From the NCBI GenBank assembly GCA_022453515.1, contig JAJNNY010000003.1, forward strand, positions 372,001 to 436,000: a stretch of 64,000 bases of DNA, in the 5' to 3' direction. Under the pieces are notes generated by a model, which made no database searches, was not told where the DNA came from, and worked only from the letters and a program-made list of their open reading frames with translations. Source of the DNA: Astrocystis sublimbata (lineage: Eukaryota > Ascomycota > Sordariomycetes > Xylariales > Xylariaceae). A program made the position numbers and the translations under genes. Positions within the stretch are counted from its first letter, which is position 1. Every line of letters starts with the position of its first letter. Positions 23,633 to 35,575 of the stretch are shown piece by piece.

Positions 23633-24471
23633 ATGTTCTCCAACCTACATGTGTAAGTAGTATGCAAAGGCTGAGGGTTAAGTAAGAAGTAGGTAGGTAA
23701 GTATGTACTGTATAGGTACTTATATGGAATTGGAGATGCGGAGATGCCGAGGTGCCAAGTCGCAGAGAAGAGCACCTCATAATCCTCTGTCTGTTCATCT
23801 GACTGCAATATGCAATTGAAGCACATCAAGATCGCAATGGTACCGGTCGTCTCGCGGGTTACGGTTTTTACCTGGAGGTCCCGTCAGTGCTGGCAGTGCA
23901 CTAAGCCTCTGACTCAGGCACCTCAGGCACCTACGGGGGCTACCTTAGGTACCTAGGGTACCTGTACCTCCAGGATGCCAGGCGTGCCAATGCCAACTTA
24001 GGTAGGTACCTGCTGCTACAGCGCTGGGCAGTACCTAATTACCAGGTAACAACCCAGTTGCAGAATGCAGCAACGGAGCCTTGGACGATACAAACCTAAA
24101 GGAACAATTGTAAATCTCTGTAGTAAACCCAACCCCAACATGCCCAAGGTACGTAAATAGGTAACATTAGGTACCTGCCTATATAGTAGGCATGTATGTG
24201 GTGGACGATGCTACCTATCATGAGAGCCTTCGATAATGTCACTGGTCAGAGCACAAGTCGATGCGGATCTTTCAGTTTCAATTTTCATCTTCTTCTAGCT
24301 ATGAAAGACTAGCTGATGTCGAGATTTCTGCACATGTATTTGTGAATATGCGACTCCGGGTGGCCGGTGGTATGGTCGTCACAAGCTGGTCTAAACCTCG
24401 CCTTCCCCTTGAACACAACACAGCTCAGACGAAGAATGTCTCAGCGCCTCCCGAATCTCTTCCCGCCCTTA
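23633..24471. other. gene-free spacer dense in TACCTAGGTA-type motifs
   Basis: About 840 bp with a high density of AGGTACCT words, especially 23690-23720, 23941-23970, 23998-24012 and 24164-24178. No coding frame with protein character was found. Confidence 0.5.
23941..24012. repeat. cluster of TACCTAGGTA-type palindromes
   Basis: TACCTTAGGTACCTAGGGTACC followed within 50 bp by TTAGGTAGGTACC. One of the densest groups of a motif dispersed through the spacers. Confidence 0.7.
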
Positions 24472-24762
24472 TCAGAGACTGGTCATGATGACACTGCAAA
24501 AGCAAATTGCAAACGCCATTCCCTCGTGAAACTGCACCCGCGATGATCCCGAGTTGGGACAATTGGGATTGTAGCGGCCGCGGGAATCGTAGTGACCATA
24601 GGGAACACGTTTACCGCGTTCATCATACCCACAATGATGCGTATGATGACCCTTCCTCTCGGTCACCTCTGATGTTGTTGCGTTGTTGATGATTGGCATG
24701 GCTCCCACGGTGACAGCAGCCGCAAAGACAAGCCCAGCTGAAAGCCCAAGTGACGGTTTCAT
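24472..24762 (-). CDS. Small secreted protein, His/Cys-containing
   Basis: A 96-residue frame with a convincing signal peptide: MKPSLGLSAGLVFAAAVTVG, cleavage likely after an Ala around residue 21. The predicted mature part is short, polar and rich in Arg, Gly, Tyr and His (GHHTHHCGYDERGKRVPYGH), with a second cysteine at NPNCPN and two more near the end. A GKR dibasic site could be cut by a Kex2-type protease. The last 20 residues are unlike the rest; a possible 44-nt intron (GTGCAG...TTTGCAG) would replace them with a shorter tail. I do not recognise a family. Size, signal peptide and composition resemble fungal secreted effector-like or cell-wall peptides, but this is inference. Confidence 0.5.
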   Translation of the reverse strand: MKPSLGLSAGLVFAAAVTVGAMPIINNATTSEVTERKGHHTHHCGYDERGKRVPYGHYDSRGRYNPNCPNSGSSRVQFHEGMAFAICFCSVIMTSL

Positions 24763-26610
24763 TTTGGATGAGAGATGCGCGTGGAATCTGTGGAGCCGGG
24801 GTTTTCTGTTCTTTTTGGTGGGAATATTTGTGTGTTTGGTTGGAGTGTGCGGTCGACAGACTCAGAACTCAGAATCTCAATGCGATCAGTGTTGTACTGC
24901 GACCTGGTAATGACGAAGATTGTTTCAGTGCCGCAATGGGAAACAGCATGGCGAGTAGGCATGGCGAGCCATTTAATTTATACAACAGCACAAAGTCATT
25001 TTCATATCCCTTCAGTGAATGGGAGGGAACTCGTCAACGGGGAACAATAGCAAGCGCCCTCTTCGACGCTTATTGTTTCAAGGCTGAAGCGAACAGCTCC
25101 CGTCCAACTTACATTTCAACCACAAAGACAAACTTTGGTTTGCTGCGCCACGCACTTGGTGTCCTACTTAAACCAAGCCTCGATCTTGGTGAGAGGGGTA
25201 AACGAGTGGTAACATTACGCCAGACGCCAGTTCGCCACATGTGAGACTTGCAAGGGAGGAAAGTGAGGGAGGTCGTCCCCCGTGACATCAAGCAAGGCGC
25301 TTAGAATTGAAGGATAACGGTCAGTAACACAAGATTTACCGCCAAAGGAATCCGCAATACGATGTTTCATTCTGCTCCAGAATTGTCCCTGTCATTATCA
25401 TGTCCCTTATGCTTTAGTCATATGTCCTCCTTTGATCTTCGGTCCATGAGTGAACTCTGGAAATGCCATAGGCTCTAGCGGAAGTCTATTACCATAACCA
25501 CCATGTTTAGGGATGAAAGGATCCCCATGTTTATTGGTCGGTATCCTGACGTTGCGACGCGCTGTTTCGGCAATGTTCTTGGGATACACTTATTTAGTTG
25601 CATTATGTTGGCAAAGGAGTATGGCGCCTTCTCTCTCAAGAGGGTCCTGCCTCTAGATAGGGTGATATATTCTGCTTTACAGTTCGCATAGAACCGGGGA
25701 CTTCTATAGCTCATTGAATAAAAAACATGTACTAAAACCAGACCTCAATCCAGACCTCAACTCTCCAATTTGTGAACAGTCGACCGAGTATCAACCCGAC
25801 TTAGAATCCGGTGTTTTTTACTAGAAGCTACAGAGACTGATACAATTCTTCATTTCTTCCAGGTCATGGGTCCGACGTTCCTACGAGAATGTCATACTGA
25901 CCTTTTGGGGATTTGGTCTAGTTATGTGGCTGCCACTTTGGAAGTTTGAATCAGTGATGACTTACTGAGCGATAAATACAAAGTTTTTGGACATCCAAGT
26001 AAGTTTCCTGGATTTGTGGTTCTTGGCCAGCTCAAATTGTGAGGGCCGAAATAGCTATTGGTGTGGAAGTGTCTAGACCACAGAGATCTCGAGCACCTTA
26101 GATACAACATCGTAGAGGATAGCGGTCCCAGAAATTCTGAGCTCTGGCAGTAGCATGGCGAATGAATGAAAACCAAACACATATTGCAAGGGCAACGATG
26201 CCTAGAATTCAAGTTCCGATGCTGTCTTGTTTGCGTCAGATTTCTCTTTCACTTAGACATGTACTAATTCAGATTACACTGCCCACAATCCTACATTGCT
26301 GGTAAAATATCTTTCAGTTAGACAAACTCTATCAATGTCAAGCATTTTTCACTATACGTTTAACAACACGGTATACGTACTTGGGACAACTAGAGACACT
26401 TCACTGATGTGCGGTTGGGTGTACTGAGTGAGTAGTAACATCATTGTGAGGGGTGGCCTTCAATATTGTCCATCGTCCATCTATCTTCTTCTCGCAACAC
26501 CTGTGTTTTGCCGATATTACAGCTGATTATAGCAAGTCCTCACATCAACCGTATCTCTTCGGAGCTTGTTTGAGTGTTCTGATTATCCGTTGCATTGTTG
26601 GTCTGCCTGC
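24763..26610. other. gene-free spacer
   Basis: About 1.85 kb, AT-rich from about 25690. Frames at 24750-25244 (plus) and 25407-25714 (minus) were examined and show no domain, signal peptide or codon pattern convincing enough to call. Confidence 0.5.
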
Positions 26611-28494
26611 CTACCACCGTATCCAACGGTCCTGTTCGCAGTAGCTCGACCAAGCATCTGGATGGGCTTTCGGCGTATTGCTAACTTTAAGAAGGGTGAA
26701 TACCAAATTTTGCTCACCAAACATTTCCTTGTACTTGAACTCGCCTCGCGCAGTCATTCCTGACTTATCTAAGTCAAAGAACCCCGTTCGTAAGTGATCT
26801 TCGTCAAGCACTAAATATCCATTACCGGTTTGGCAACCAGCCCATTGCAGGGAGAATCGATGCGGCGTATGATGGCGATCACCCCCTAGTCGCCTAGCGA
26901 AGCGCTTTGTGCCAGCTGACCGTGAGGTACTCTTCTTGCGCTTGCCTGACACCCCATAGTATGGAGAATTGTACGAGTCTTCCTCGCCATCCTCGTCTTC
27001 TTCTCCGTATTCATCATCAGACGAACGCACGGCTTCGTCCTCTCGAAGACGCTCTAGGGAGTCTTCTGAACTGGCCAAGAGCATGGTACCCTCGATCACG
27101 CCAAAGTTGAAAGCCGCCAGCGCACCGTGTGTACTCGTTGGTGCGTGGATGTCGAGCGACATTGATCCCAGCTCGCATCCGTATTCCTTCTCTAGCCGGC
27201 GGCAGTGCATTATATACGATCCGACTAGGCCACTGAGGCTGTGTGGTCAGACCGATGTGTTCTTGCGTAATCTATGTGCGGCTTCAGCTTGGCCAAAATG
27301 GCCTTTTCTTTCGCACGCTCCTCGCTTTTCGCCTTTGCCACCTCGAGCAGTTTTGTTTCAGTCGCCCATGATTTCGTTTGAGGAATCACAAATTTCTGCC
27401 AGCCAACGATCAAACATGCTTTGCTACAACAACCCCAGTCCGAATTTGGGGTGGGTTTATTTGTTGGTTGAACCAGGAGGTCTGGAACGCTTTTCACTGC
27501 CTGTAAGAGCTTCTCGTGACTGTCTTGGGAAGTAAACCAATACTCCAAAACCAGGAGCTGCGTTCGTTTCCCAGGCGCAGGTTTACCGCGTAGGCCGTCG
27601 AGAAAGTATTTGGCCAGGAAGCGTTCTGGGTCAAAAGTCGCTTCACGCGTTGCATGGTCCGCTTTCACACGTGGCTGACCAATCATAGCAAAGGCGTCGT
27701 CAATCCCTCTTTCAAACTCAGATGCCCATGCAATAACTGTCAGGAATCGTGTGACCCGCGCCCTTAGCCCAGGTACGCCATCAACACGGCAACGTAATGG
27801 TTCAGACCAATCGCACAAGTCCCGTAGAATGACGGGATCGGGCGTTTTGAGCGGGGCAGGCAACCCTTGGTCGTCCACAAAGTATTTGGAGAAGAAGAGA
27901 TTGAGATCGAAAAGTGCTTCGGCCCTCGGGTCGGTAAGCTTGAGGAACTCCTGCTTGCGCCATGCATTTACGTCAACTTTGTGCTTCTCCCTCTCCTGTG
28001 TATACGAGTACTCCTCGCGTTTTCGGGCGAGTTGGGCTCTGAATTGCTGCTGCACGGCAGCAACGGAAGGAGGGCCACCTTCAACACACTGCATGATTTG
28101 CGGTAACAATTAGAACGCTGCGTTTTCTCGATGGCTGCATCAATGCGCACATAGGCTAGCTCACCTTTCGGCCTTTCACGGCAGCCTCTAATGTGTCCCG
28201 GAGTTCTGCTACACCCCCCGACTTATTGAAAGGGATATCGTAGAGGTGAAGCTGCGCTGTGATCCACGGCTTGGTAGCCATTCTCCGGCGCGCTGACGAT
28301 GCATTGGCCCGGAAGAGTAATCTGAGATCATCCAAAGAAGCACGGGAGAAGTCGCCTGCACGCAATCCGTCCCTGTTGTTGTACGAAAATGCCCCAGCCC
28401 TGACCTGTGTTGGCGGCGAGGGCAGTGCCGGGAAGCCTGCAACAGTACTGTTCAATTCGCATGCTCGATTGTAGACCCAGTCTTCGTCTTCCAT
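26611..28494 (-). CDS. Uncharacterised fungal protein, 545 aa
   Basis: Four exons fit in phase: 28494-28165, 28088-27474, 27395-27317 and 27224-26611. Introns: GTGAGC...TGCAG (76 nt), GTTCAA...GGCAG (78 nt) and GTGCGA...CCTAG (92 nt, branch CTGAC). The second intron is in frame and its donor is unusual, so it is the least sure. The start MEDEDWVYNRACEL at 28494 was preferred over an upstream Met at 28554. The N-terminal part resembles a SAP-like fold (TAQLHLYDIPFNKSGGVAEL). Then comes a charged helical stretch (RAQLARKREEYSYTQEREKH), a hydrophobic/aromatic middle, an acidic run (DDEYGEEDEDGEED) followed by basic GKRKKS, and a C-terminal block (RFSLQWAGCQTGNGYLVLDE). Acidic-basic composition suggests a nuclear protein. 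I do not recognise the family. It lies divergent from the TDP1-like gene. Confidence 0.68.
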
Positions 28495-29044
28495 TGTGTA
28501 TGGATGTTGGTAACTTGCGAAACAAGGCAGGATCGAATGACGATACACTTTCACGTCACTAGGCGCGTGTGTGTAGCGCGAAATACAAAACCTGGCCCTT
28601 GTTACTTGCGTTTCCAGTTAGTGTCTTAGTGGGCTGATGTGAATACCTAGATCCCGGAACTTACTTACCTACCTACCTACTGGTATGATATTAGTTGAGA
28701 ATGAATTTTAGTATTATACCTTAAGTCAAATACGGAAACAATCGCTTTTAGGTATACTTAGTTACCTAGGGCTCAATGGTTACCTGCTATATGGTAAGGT
28801 AACGGACTACTACTATATGCAGGTAACCACTGGTTGCCCGGTTCCAGGTTGCTCAGCTTGACCTTTGACATGCTATGCACTGACAGAGCAACAAGAATAA
28901 AGCTATTTGAATTTCGATAGGACGGTAGGTAGCTCAGGTCATGCATACAAAATCTGAAAACTTTTAGACGGTTCATTGCATCAAATCAGACACTCAACCA
29001 CCTCTACCTCTTCTCGGACTCCAAGCGCAACTGCGAGAAACACA
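28495..29044. other. divergent promoter region, 545-aa protein / TDP1-like gene
   Basis: About 550 bp between divergent genes. A run of TTACTTACCTACCTACCTACTGG lies at 28660-28682 and GTTACCTAGG at 28760-28769. No other element was recognised. Confidence 0.5.
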
Positions 29045-30785
29045 ATGAGTGACAGTCAAAAGTGAGAATGATACAAACTACCAGGCCCCCCAAACCCCCC
29101 AAAGCTCCCTAGCCCTACCTAGGTACCTACAGCTGACCACATGCGAATACCTAAGCAGCACTACTAAGAGCGCCGCGGCAGCGCTGAAACGAAAGGCGAG
29201 CAGTGACCTCGACGGCGCCCAGCCTACAACACGCACCCGGACGCAACCACCATGTGAGCTTCTTCTACTCGTATTTACATTCAGCAAGTCGCTTGCAGCG
29301 CACTAACATAGACGCTACCTAATCAAGCCGCATCACCACCGCTTCCTCTGTCGTACGGCAATGGAGCTATACGAATCACCCGCACCCCGGGTAGGGCAGA
29401 TGCCAACAACTGCGTGAACTTGCGCGACGTCATAAGAACAGAGCATCTGGAAGCTGCATGCGTCTATTCGTTCTTCATTGCCGAGCAGGAGCTTTACAGC
29501 TTTCTTCCCTTCTCACACCAACCAGGCGGCATCCCTGTAAGTTCCTCCATCGGCATGGACCATAGAATGGCACCGCTGTTGGGGGCTCCCGCTCAGCTAA
29601 CCCAATCTGCTGGCTCGTAGATTTACATCGGCAGGGACTCAAATTATGATGCATATAAGACCAAGGCGGTAAGCTTGGTTTCGTTGATTCTTCATTGCCC
29701 TGACTTGGAATAAATGATAACCAACTCTTCCACGACAGAGAGCCATAGCAGGCCTTGAACATCAGGAGAAAATATCTCGCAAACAGCTCGACAGCCTTCG
29801 GCCCTTACTCCAGCAGCTTCACGTTCAGAGATATGGCCAAAATATTCATACATTTTACGCTTGGGCCCCTGGCTCGTGCCACTCTAATCTCCTGCTAGTG
29901 TATCCTGCATTCCTGAGGATTGTTATCACGTCCTGCAATATGATGGATATCGATACCGAGTTGGGCGACAATCACTGGTACATTCACGACGTACCGAAAC
30001 GCGCTTCTCCCGCAACCCTGGTATCCGCGGGTTTTGAGGCTGACCTGCTAAGACATATGGAAGCTCTGGGGACACCTGAAGCTTTCCTCGACTCTATCAG
30101 GGGAGCGTACGACTACTCAACAGTGAAGGTCCATCTCGTGACCTCAGTACCCGGGGTATGCTCCGGTGCCAAAGCAGAGCAACATGGGCTACTTCGTCTG
30201 AGGCGAGTTGTTCAGCAAATGGATTCGAGTCTACCCGAAAAAGACCAGTCGGGCGAGCTCCAACTAGAGGTCTGTACCGCCAGCATTGGTAACCTCAATG
30301 CCAAGTGGCTCAATGGGTTTAATGACTGTGCTCTGGGCATTGATATCCTCGGCTCACATGACGAAAATCGCAATGTTCCAGAGCTGAAGTTGTTCTATCC
30401 CACCATGCAAGATGTCAAGAATGCGGATGAAGCTGCGCAGGACGGTGCAGCGAACATTGGTTGCCACACGCGCCCGTGGGAAACGGCACCGGTGGAAGTC
30501 AAGGGTTTATTCCACCACTATCAATCAAAAGACTGCGGGAAACTCTTCCACCAGAAGTTCATTCTGGCTTATAATCCTCGAGATACCACGCAACTGCCCT
30601 ACTACGTATACGTCGGATCAGCTAACTTGTCCCAATCTGCTTGGGGTGCCCTGCAGCACGATAAACGAGGAAACCAGTCGACCTCCGACAGAAAACTCAT
30701 CAAAATGACAAATTTTGAGTGCGGTGTGGTGATTCCAGGTCATCTACTCAAGGATCTCATCGAGGACGGGACAAATGATTGGTAG
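29045..30785 (+). CDS. Tyrosyl-DNA phosphodiesterase (TDP1)-like protein, possibly inactive
   Basis: Exons 29105-29253, 29328-29536, 29621-29668 and 29739-30785 join in phase. A first exon 29045-29061 is possible through a very short 43-nt intron, giving 489 residues. TDP1 removes topoisomerase I peptides from DNA 3' ends using two H-x-K...N motifs. The second is intact: HQKFILAYN then VGSANLSQSAWG. The first is damaged: SCHSNLLLVYP followed by RIVITSCNMMD has the histidine and asparagine but no lysine two residues after His (codon AAT at 29886-29888; one residue also seems missing). The frame ends at TAG 30783-30785 after DGTNDW. In the same frame the next 34 codons, to TGA at 30888, encode a tail typical of the family's end (EGIVPHNQNAPPYDLAQDE), so the TAG looks like a new nonsense codon. 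It may be a decaying or non-catalytic paralogue. Confidence 0.8.
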
Positions 30786-30890
30786 GAGGGTATCGTGCCA
30801 CACAACCAAAATGCGCCACCTTATGACCTTGCGCAAGACGAGGTATGGAACGACTATCGATGGACGGCCGACTATCGCAACAATCTTTGA

Positions 30891-31530
30891 TGACAACATT
30901 TGTCACTTTGCGACCTGCTCAGTCCATGCCACCAACAACGACGCAGAAGGATACTTGGAGACCAGCATGTTATAGTATTCCAGTTGGGAATAGTGTCTGT
31001 AGCAGTTTTCGCGAAAGCGTGCTCTTTTTGAGCTAGGTCGCCTTCTGAAGTAAAGCCCAGTAGTTGACAGCGGTGAGACGCGAAGCTTAGGTTGTCGGGA
31101 ACATGTCATTCACACTACCTAAAGTCACTAAAGAGTCATGAGTGAATATCGTACCGATCAATGTCTTGAAAGCGCCGTGGACATTAGATGAGGATGTATC
31201 TGCTCTATCAAATATCTAGACCAATGAGCCCAATGTCTAGTGATTCATGATACTGCTTTTATCTCGTACTTCATAATCGTGAATGGAGACGTAAGATGGC
31301 ACATCACGCTTGCATGTACACCCGCAATCAATGAGCATAATCGCAAATTCCCAATAACGTTGCGCAATCATTTTAAACTCATCGCAGTCCATTTCTTAAG
31401 CAAGAAGTCTAATTCGCCATCATCCCACTGAAGAACACTAGAGTCAGCAATCACCTCTTATGTACAAACGTTCCCTTAAAAGCATCGCCCCGTCATCCAT
31501 GAGCCTGCGGATGCTTCAGAGCAGGACTAC
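30891..31530. other. gene-free spacer between convergent genes
   Basis: It separates the TDP1-like gene (plus) from a Zn2Cys6 regulator (minus) and should contain both 3' untranslated regions. Nothing further was recognised. Confidence 0.5.
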
Positions 31531-33739
31531 CTACCTAGTAAAGCAAAGCATACCCCTAGAACATGGCAACAGGAAGGGAGACAAGTCGCTCCAATGGCTT
31601 ACCTCGTCCGATGATACCATGTCTCCGCCTTTCGGCACGTCCGCCACCACGAGGTTAGTCGAGATAGCATCAAAGTCAATGTCCCGCCCATCATTGATGT
31701 TCTCAAAGTAGGGCTTCACAGGCCCGGGGATGGGCAGGTTTCTGGCCATCAAAGCCGCTTGCCAACCTTTCAAGACGTATCTGGCGACAGGTATGCGCTC
31801 GGCGAGAACGTGCATGAGCCGGCAGACGCGAGGGAATAGCTGCCGGGCCTGCTCGGCAGGCAGCTTCGGCAGAAGTGGAAGCAGCGCTGCTCCCGAATTT
31901 AGAGGGCCCATGAAGGCCATCATTGTAAACTCGGAAGTCGACCAGGTTGCGAAATATCGCTCCATCAGCTCAGTGTCGAGCTCGCAGTATCCCAACGTCA
32001 TGGATTGCACCGACTTCGGCGTGTCGTTTTCGTCAAGCACCATGTCTGGGTGCAGTGGCCGTAAGATCGTATATGCCACCGTGTTCATAAGGATCCTTCT
32101 CTGATTATCAATACGCATTCGATAGAGCATGGCCAAAAAAGAAAGAGGCAGGGAGGAGAGGCCTGTCCGTACTCACCTCAGATAGCAGGTCCCAGGAGTG
32201 AAATTGTGGTCGTGGCGAAGGGCGAAGGGAAGCGAGTCGCCGATAGTGTTAAGCTGTGCTAAAGCCTGCATCACCCTTCTTGACTTCTCTTCACTCCTCA
32301 GGTCGGATCCTTCGTTACCCTTGTTTCCTTGGCTACGAACCAAGATCTCGTTCATCAGGGCAGCCAATCGGCAAAGTATGCTGATAACACCTTCGACAAA
32401 AGGAGGTTGTGGCGAGGATGCGGTAAATTCTTGACCAAAGATGTCGAAATTAGAGGGTACATCAATGTTAAAATCCAGGAACGGACAAGGTATTTTTGGT
32501 GACCGGAATTGATGGATGTTGCGAAAGTTGATAGCCATGAGACTAAGTGGCAAGTTTTGGTCAGTTCGAATGCAAATGTTGAGAAGTCTGGAAATCGTTA
32601 CCTTTCCGAGCAATAAAGCCCCCAGATGGTTTTCGAAATCACTCGTTTCCTCATAATGTCGTTTGCATCAGTGTCCGTTAAGGATGAGAACCTTTCGTCC
32701 AGTCTGCATCTTTTGAGCAAGCCAAAAGAAGCAAACTGGTATAGGCTCCCGGTCTTGCCCTCCCCAATCAAAGCAGAGATAGCAAACATTATCCACAACC
32801 CTTGTATTGTAGGGATAGAAGGTGACGCATGGTCAAATTCCTTTTTGGCTTCAAAGAGAAATTGAGCCTTTAAATTTTGTTTCGTCACTTGCCACACCAT
32901 ATCTACAGTGTCTGAGAAGTACTGCGAACAACATTGATTAGTAGCTCCATTTCGACATGTGAGGCGCCGGCTAGCTTACAGATCTAAGTGCACATATAGC
33001 ATTGACGAGGAAAGGAGAACAAGCCACGGCGTTCTTGGGGTCATGGTTACGAATGTCTTGTATGAAGCACTCGCGATCAATGAAGGGGTAAACAAACGCA
33101 TTGTCCCACTTGAACCAGGCAGATATGAGCTCCGACACGATGCCGTCGCCGGCAACGTTAGTCCACGGCAGCGCAGGGATCTTGAAGGAGCTTTTCCTCA
33201 GCGCATTAGACTCTAACTGCTGCAGAGTGATGGACTCGACACCGTCTTCCATGATGGAGGGTGGTAGAAGTAGCAGCTCGGCCTGTCGAATGGAATGTAC
33301 CAAAGCAATTGGATCCTCTGCCGCCCTTAATCTCCGAAAGAGATTCAGAGCTTCGGACTCTGGTCTCTTGGAAAGATCGTGGAAAAGCTGGCGAAGCTCT
33401 ACATTCTCACGATGCAGCTGGTTCGAGACCTCCTTCCTCGCAGAGCTCCGCGACAGCGCATCCTGAGGAAGCTCGTATGTGCATTCTTGGCCTTTGTTGC
33501 GACACCGTCGACATGAAGGTCGCTCGCCATCACACTTAGAAGATGTTAGCGCCGTAGTAGGCCAAAACAATATGATTGGTGCCAGTCACCTTCGTCTTGA
33601 GTCGCCGACAGGGGTCACAGGCAACCAAGACTGTCTTTCGGTTTCTACGTGATGTGTTTGGTGGGGAATCTTGCTCGACATTATTCTCATTGGCGACACC
33701 AGGCTTCGGTTGTATTGGAGCGAGGTATCTTCCGCCCAT
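31531..33739 (-). CDS. Zn2Cys6 transcription factor
   Basis: Five exons fit in phase: 33739-33590, 33534-32980, 32921-32602, 32542-32177 and 32098-31531, giving 652 residues. The first intron (55 nt) splits the DNA-binding domain; splicing yields ACDPCRRLKTK|CDGERPSCRRC then RNKGQEC, a full C-x2-C-x6-C-x6-C-x2-C-x6-C binuclear cluster. A short coiled coil follows (NQLHRENVELRQLFHDL). The fungal regulatory domain includes NAICALRSYFSDTV and WGLYCSESLMAINFR. The last intron has donor GTGAGT and acceptor CAGAG. The C-terminus may differ: a good donor GTAAGC inside ...VSSDEV, with acceptor TTTACTAG, would replace the last 22 residues with a shorter tail ending near 31495. It is a nuclear DNA-binding regulator; its target is unknown. 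Confidence 0.85.
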
Positions 33740-33836
33740 TGTTGCGTGAGAGACTTTGCTTCATATCGAAGGTGAATAAATTTAGGAAGATGGAACTAGA
33801 GAAGAAAGATATACGGCGAGGAACGGGACTATGGCC

Positions 33837-33857
33837 GGCCAGCCAGCCAGCCAGCCA
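33837..33857. repeat. (CCAG)n microsatellite
   Basis: About five CCAG units, about 100 bp upstream of the Zn2Cys6 gene's ATG (minus strand), so within its promoter or leader. Confidence 0.85.
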
Positions 33858-34579
33858 ACGCTTCGTACGTACACTGCGAGGCGACTTCATGTTCATGCGC
33901 GTATCTATCTGTGCTACCAGGTAAGTTGCAACCATGCGGCCATCATCAGGGGACTCGCAGAGATCATTGGTCGACGGGATGGGCGCCGCGCCCGACGCGA
34001 GCTGTGATTGGCCTCACAGCTTCGGCGTCCCACCCGGCGATGTCCATCCTCTTACCAAGTCCACGCCGCATACAGACGTAAGAACGACCTCGGACTCGGC
34101 AAAGGGCCAGATGATTGGATGCTCGATGGAAATATCAAGTCCTCAACCACGACCGCAGATGCACGGCCCTGCCTAATTGCCAGATAAATTCGAGAGCAGC
34201 CAAAAGTCGACTTTTGTCAGCAGCACTGAGCAGCTCCTGGCCGTGGACCATGGACCATGGTTGGTCGCTGGCCGTGCGGCGAAGGCAGGTAGAGTGGTAG
34301 CAGTAGCACACCGAGGCAGAGTTGAAGATAGAGAATAGACGTACAAGTGAAGCAGCAGTGATGTCATGATACTTACGTGGGGCAGCGAGGAACTCGTCCG
34401 AGCCCACGTTGTTGCACGCCCACAACGGTAGGTGAAGACGCAGACTTACATCTACAAGTACCTAGGTAGGTATGTTCGGTGGGAACAAAAGCTCCGGCAG
34501 AGGAGGAGAGTCGAGGTCAGCCATGTAAGTACCAGCTCCGCAGATGGCTCCAGACCAAGACGACCCCCAATGTCATTCG

Positions 34580-34607
34580 CATTTCGCATTTCGCATTTCG
34601 CATTTCG
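34580..34607. repeat. (CATTTCG)4 tandem repeat
   Basis: Four perfect 7-bp units preceded by a six-base partial copy, in non-coding DNA. Confidence 0.9.
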
Positions 34608-35575
34608 TCTCGTGTCCTTCAACCCCAAAAACGAAGCCTTCGTTGATTGCGCGCTCTTAGGCTTCCTACGGTAGGTACCTAACGTACTGGTAGGGTCAAG
34701 TTGTAGTCGATATTGTGGTTACCTACCTCCTAGGTAAGTATCTAAGATTCCTATACTAATCACTTTTCTGGCGCCCTGATATTGTTGCTGGGCAGCGACA
34801 GACAGTCGTGCTGCCAAGTTCTATGCTACTTACTTAGATGCGATGTGCGCGCGCCGACATGGCTAGCCTACCTACATGTATGTAAGTACATGCACCTTGT
34901 GGTATCTGCTTGGAGATCCTAGTGGACCGGCGCCCGTTCCAAAATGTCAGCTCTTTGTGTTGATATGCGATATACACCTCTCTGTGACAGGAATTCCTAG
35001 GTCTGCCGCATTGCCGTCCAACCCTTTGGCTTTAGTTACCTTTACATGTACCTGTTCAACCATCTTGAGCTATTCTTACACAGAGTGGTATAAGATATTA
35101 CATGTATACTGCTGCGCCCGAGTGATCAGCTACCATTTTCGCTTGGGTCTGGAACAATGTCATTGTCCAAGACTGGAGATGGCGCCTTTTAACACGGAAA
35201 TTCGGTTGCTGTTGGAGGATTATGGAAGCGGCAGAGAAGTGAGAGGGGGGGGGGGGGAGGGAAGGGAAGGGATGGGACAAGAACAAGAATAAGTCACAGC
35301 CAAGGACATTGACATCCTAGTCTGCGTTCCTATAGGTGCCATACTCCTCATGTGCGAATAAAGGCGAAGAAGTCAATGAGCATTTGAATTTTACTGGCAT
35401 TATCAACATGGAGTTCATGTACCATACTAGTGCCACTTTCCGTGATCAATACCTTGGACCACTGCTCTAGGCTTCACGACACAATTGAATACCTAACTAT
35501 AGCTCTCCTAAAACAGACTTGGTATATGAACTAGCACACTTAATAAGATGAGAGATCTTCTGTATCCGCGACCTT

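Larger units (their letters stand above)
33740..35575. other. gene-free spacer with tandem repeats
   Basis: About 1.8 kb with CCAG and CATTTCG tandem repeats and a 13-G run (35245-35257). TACCTAGGTA-type motifs occur near 34459-34470 and 34718-34740. The 138-codon frame at 34876 (plus) crosses the poly-G and is not credible. Confidence 0.55.

Noticed and set aside
25407..25714. Overlapping minus-strand frames of 60 and 79 codons, one with Gly/Pro/His-rich residues
   Set aside because: No signal peptide, domain or splice chain; too little evidence for a gene.
34876..35292. 138-codon frame on plus
   Set aside because: Depends on a poly-G run for its C-terminus and has no recognisable features.
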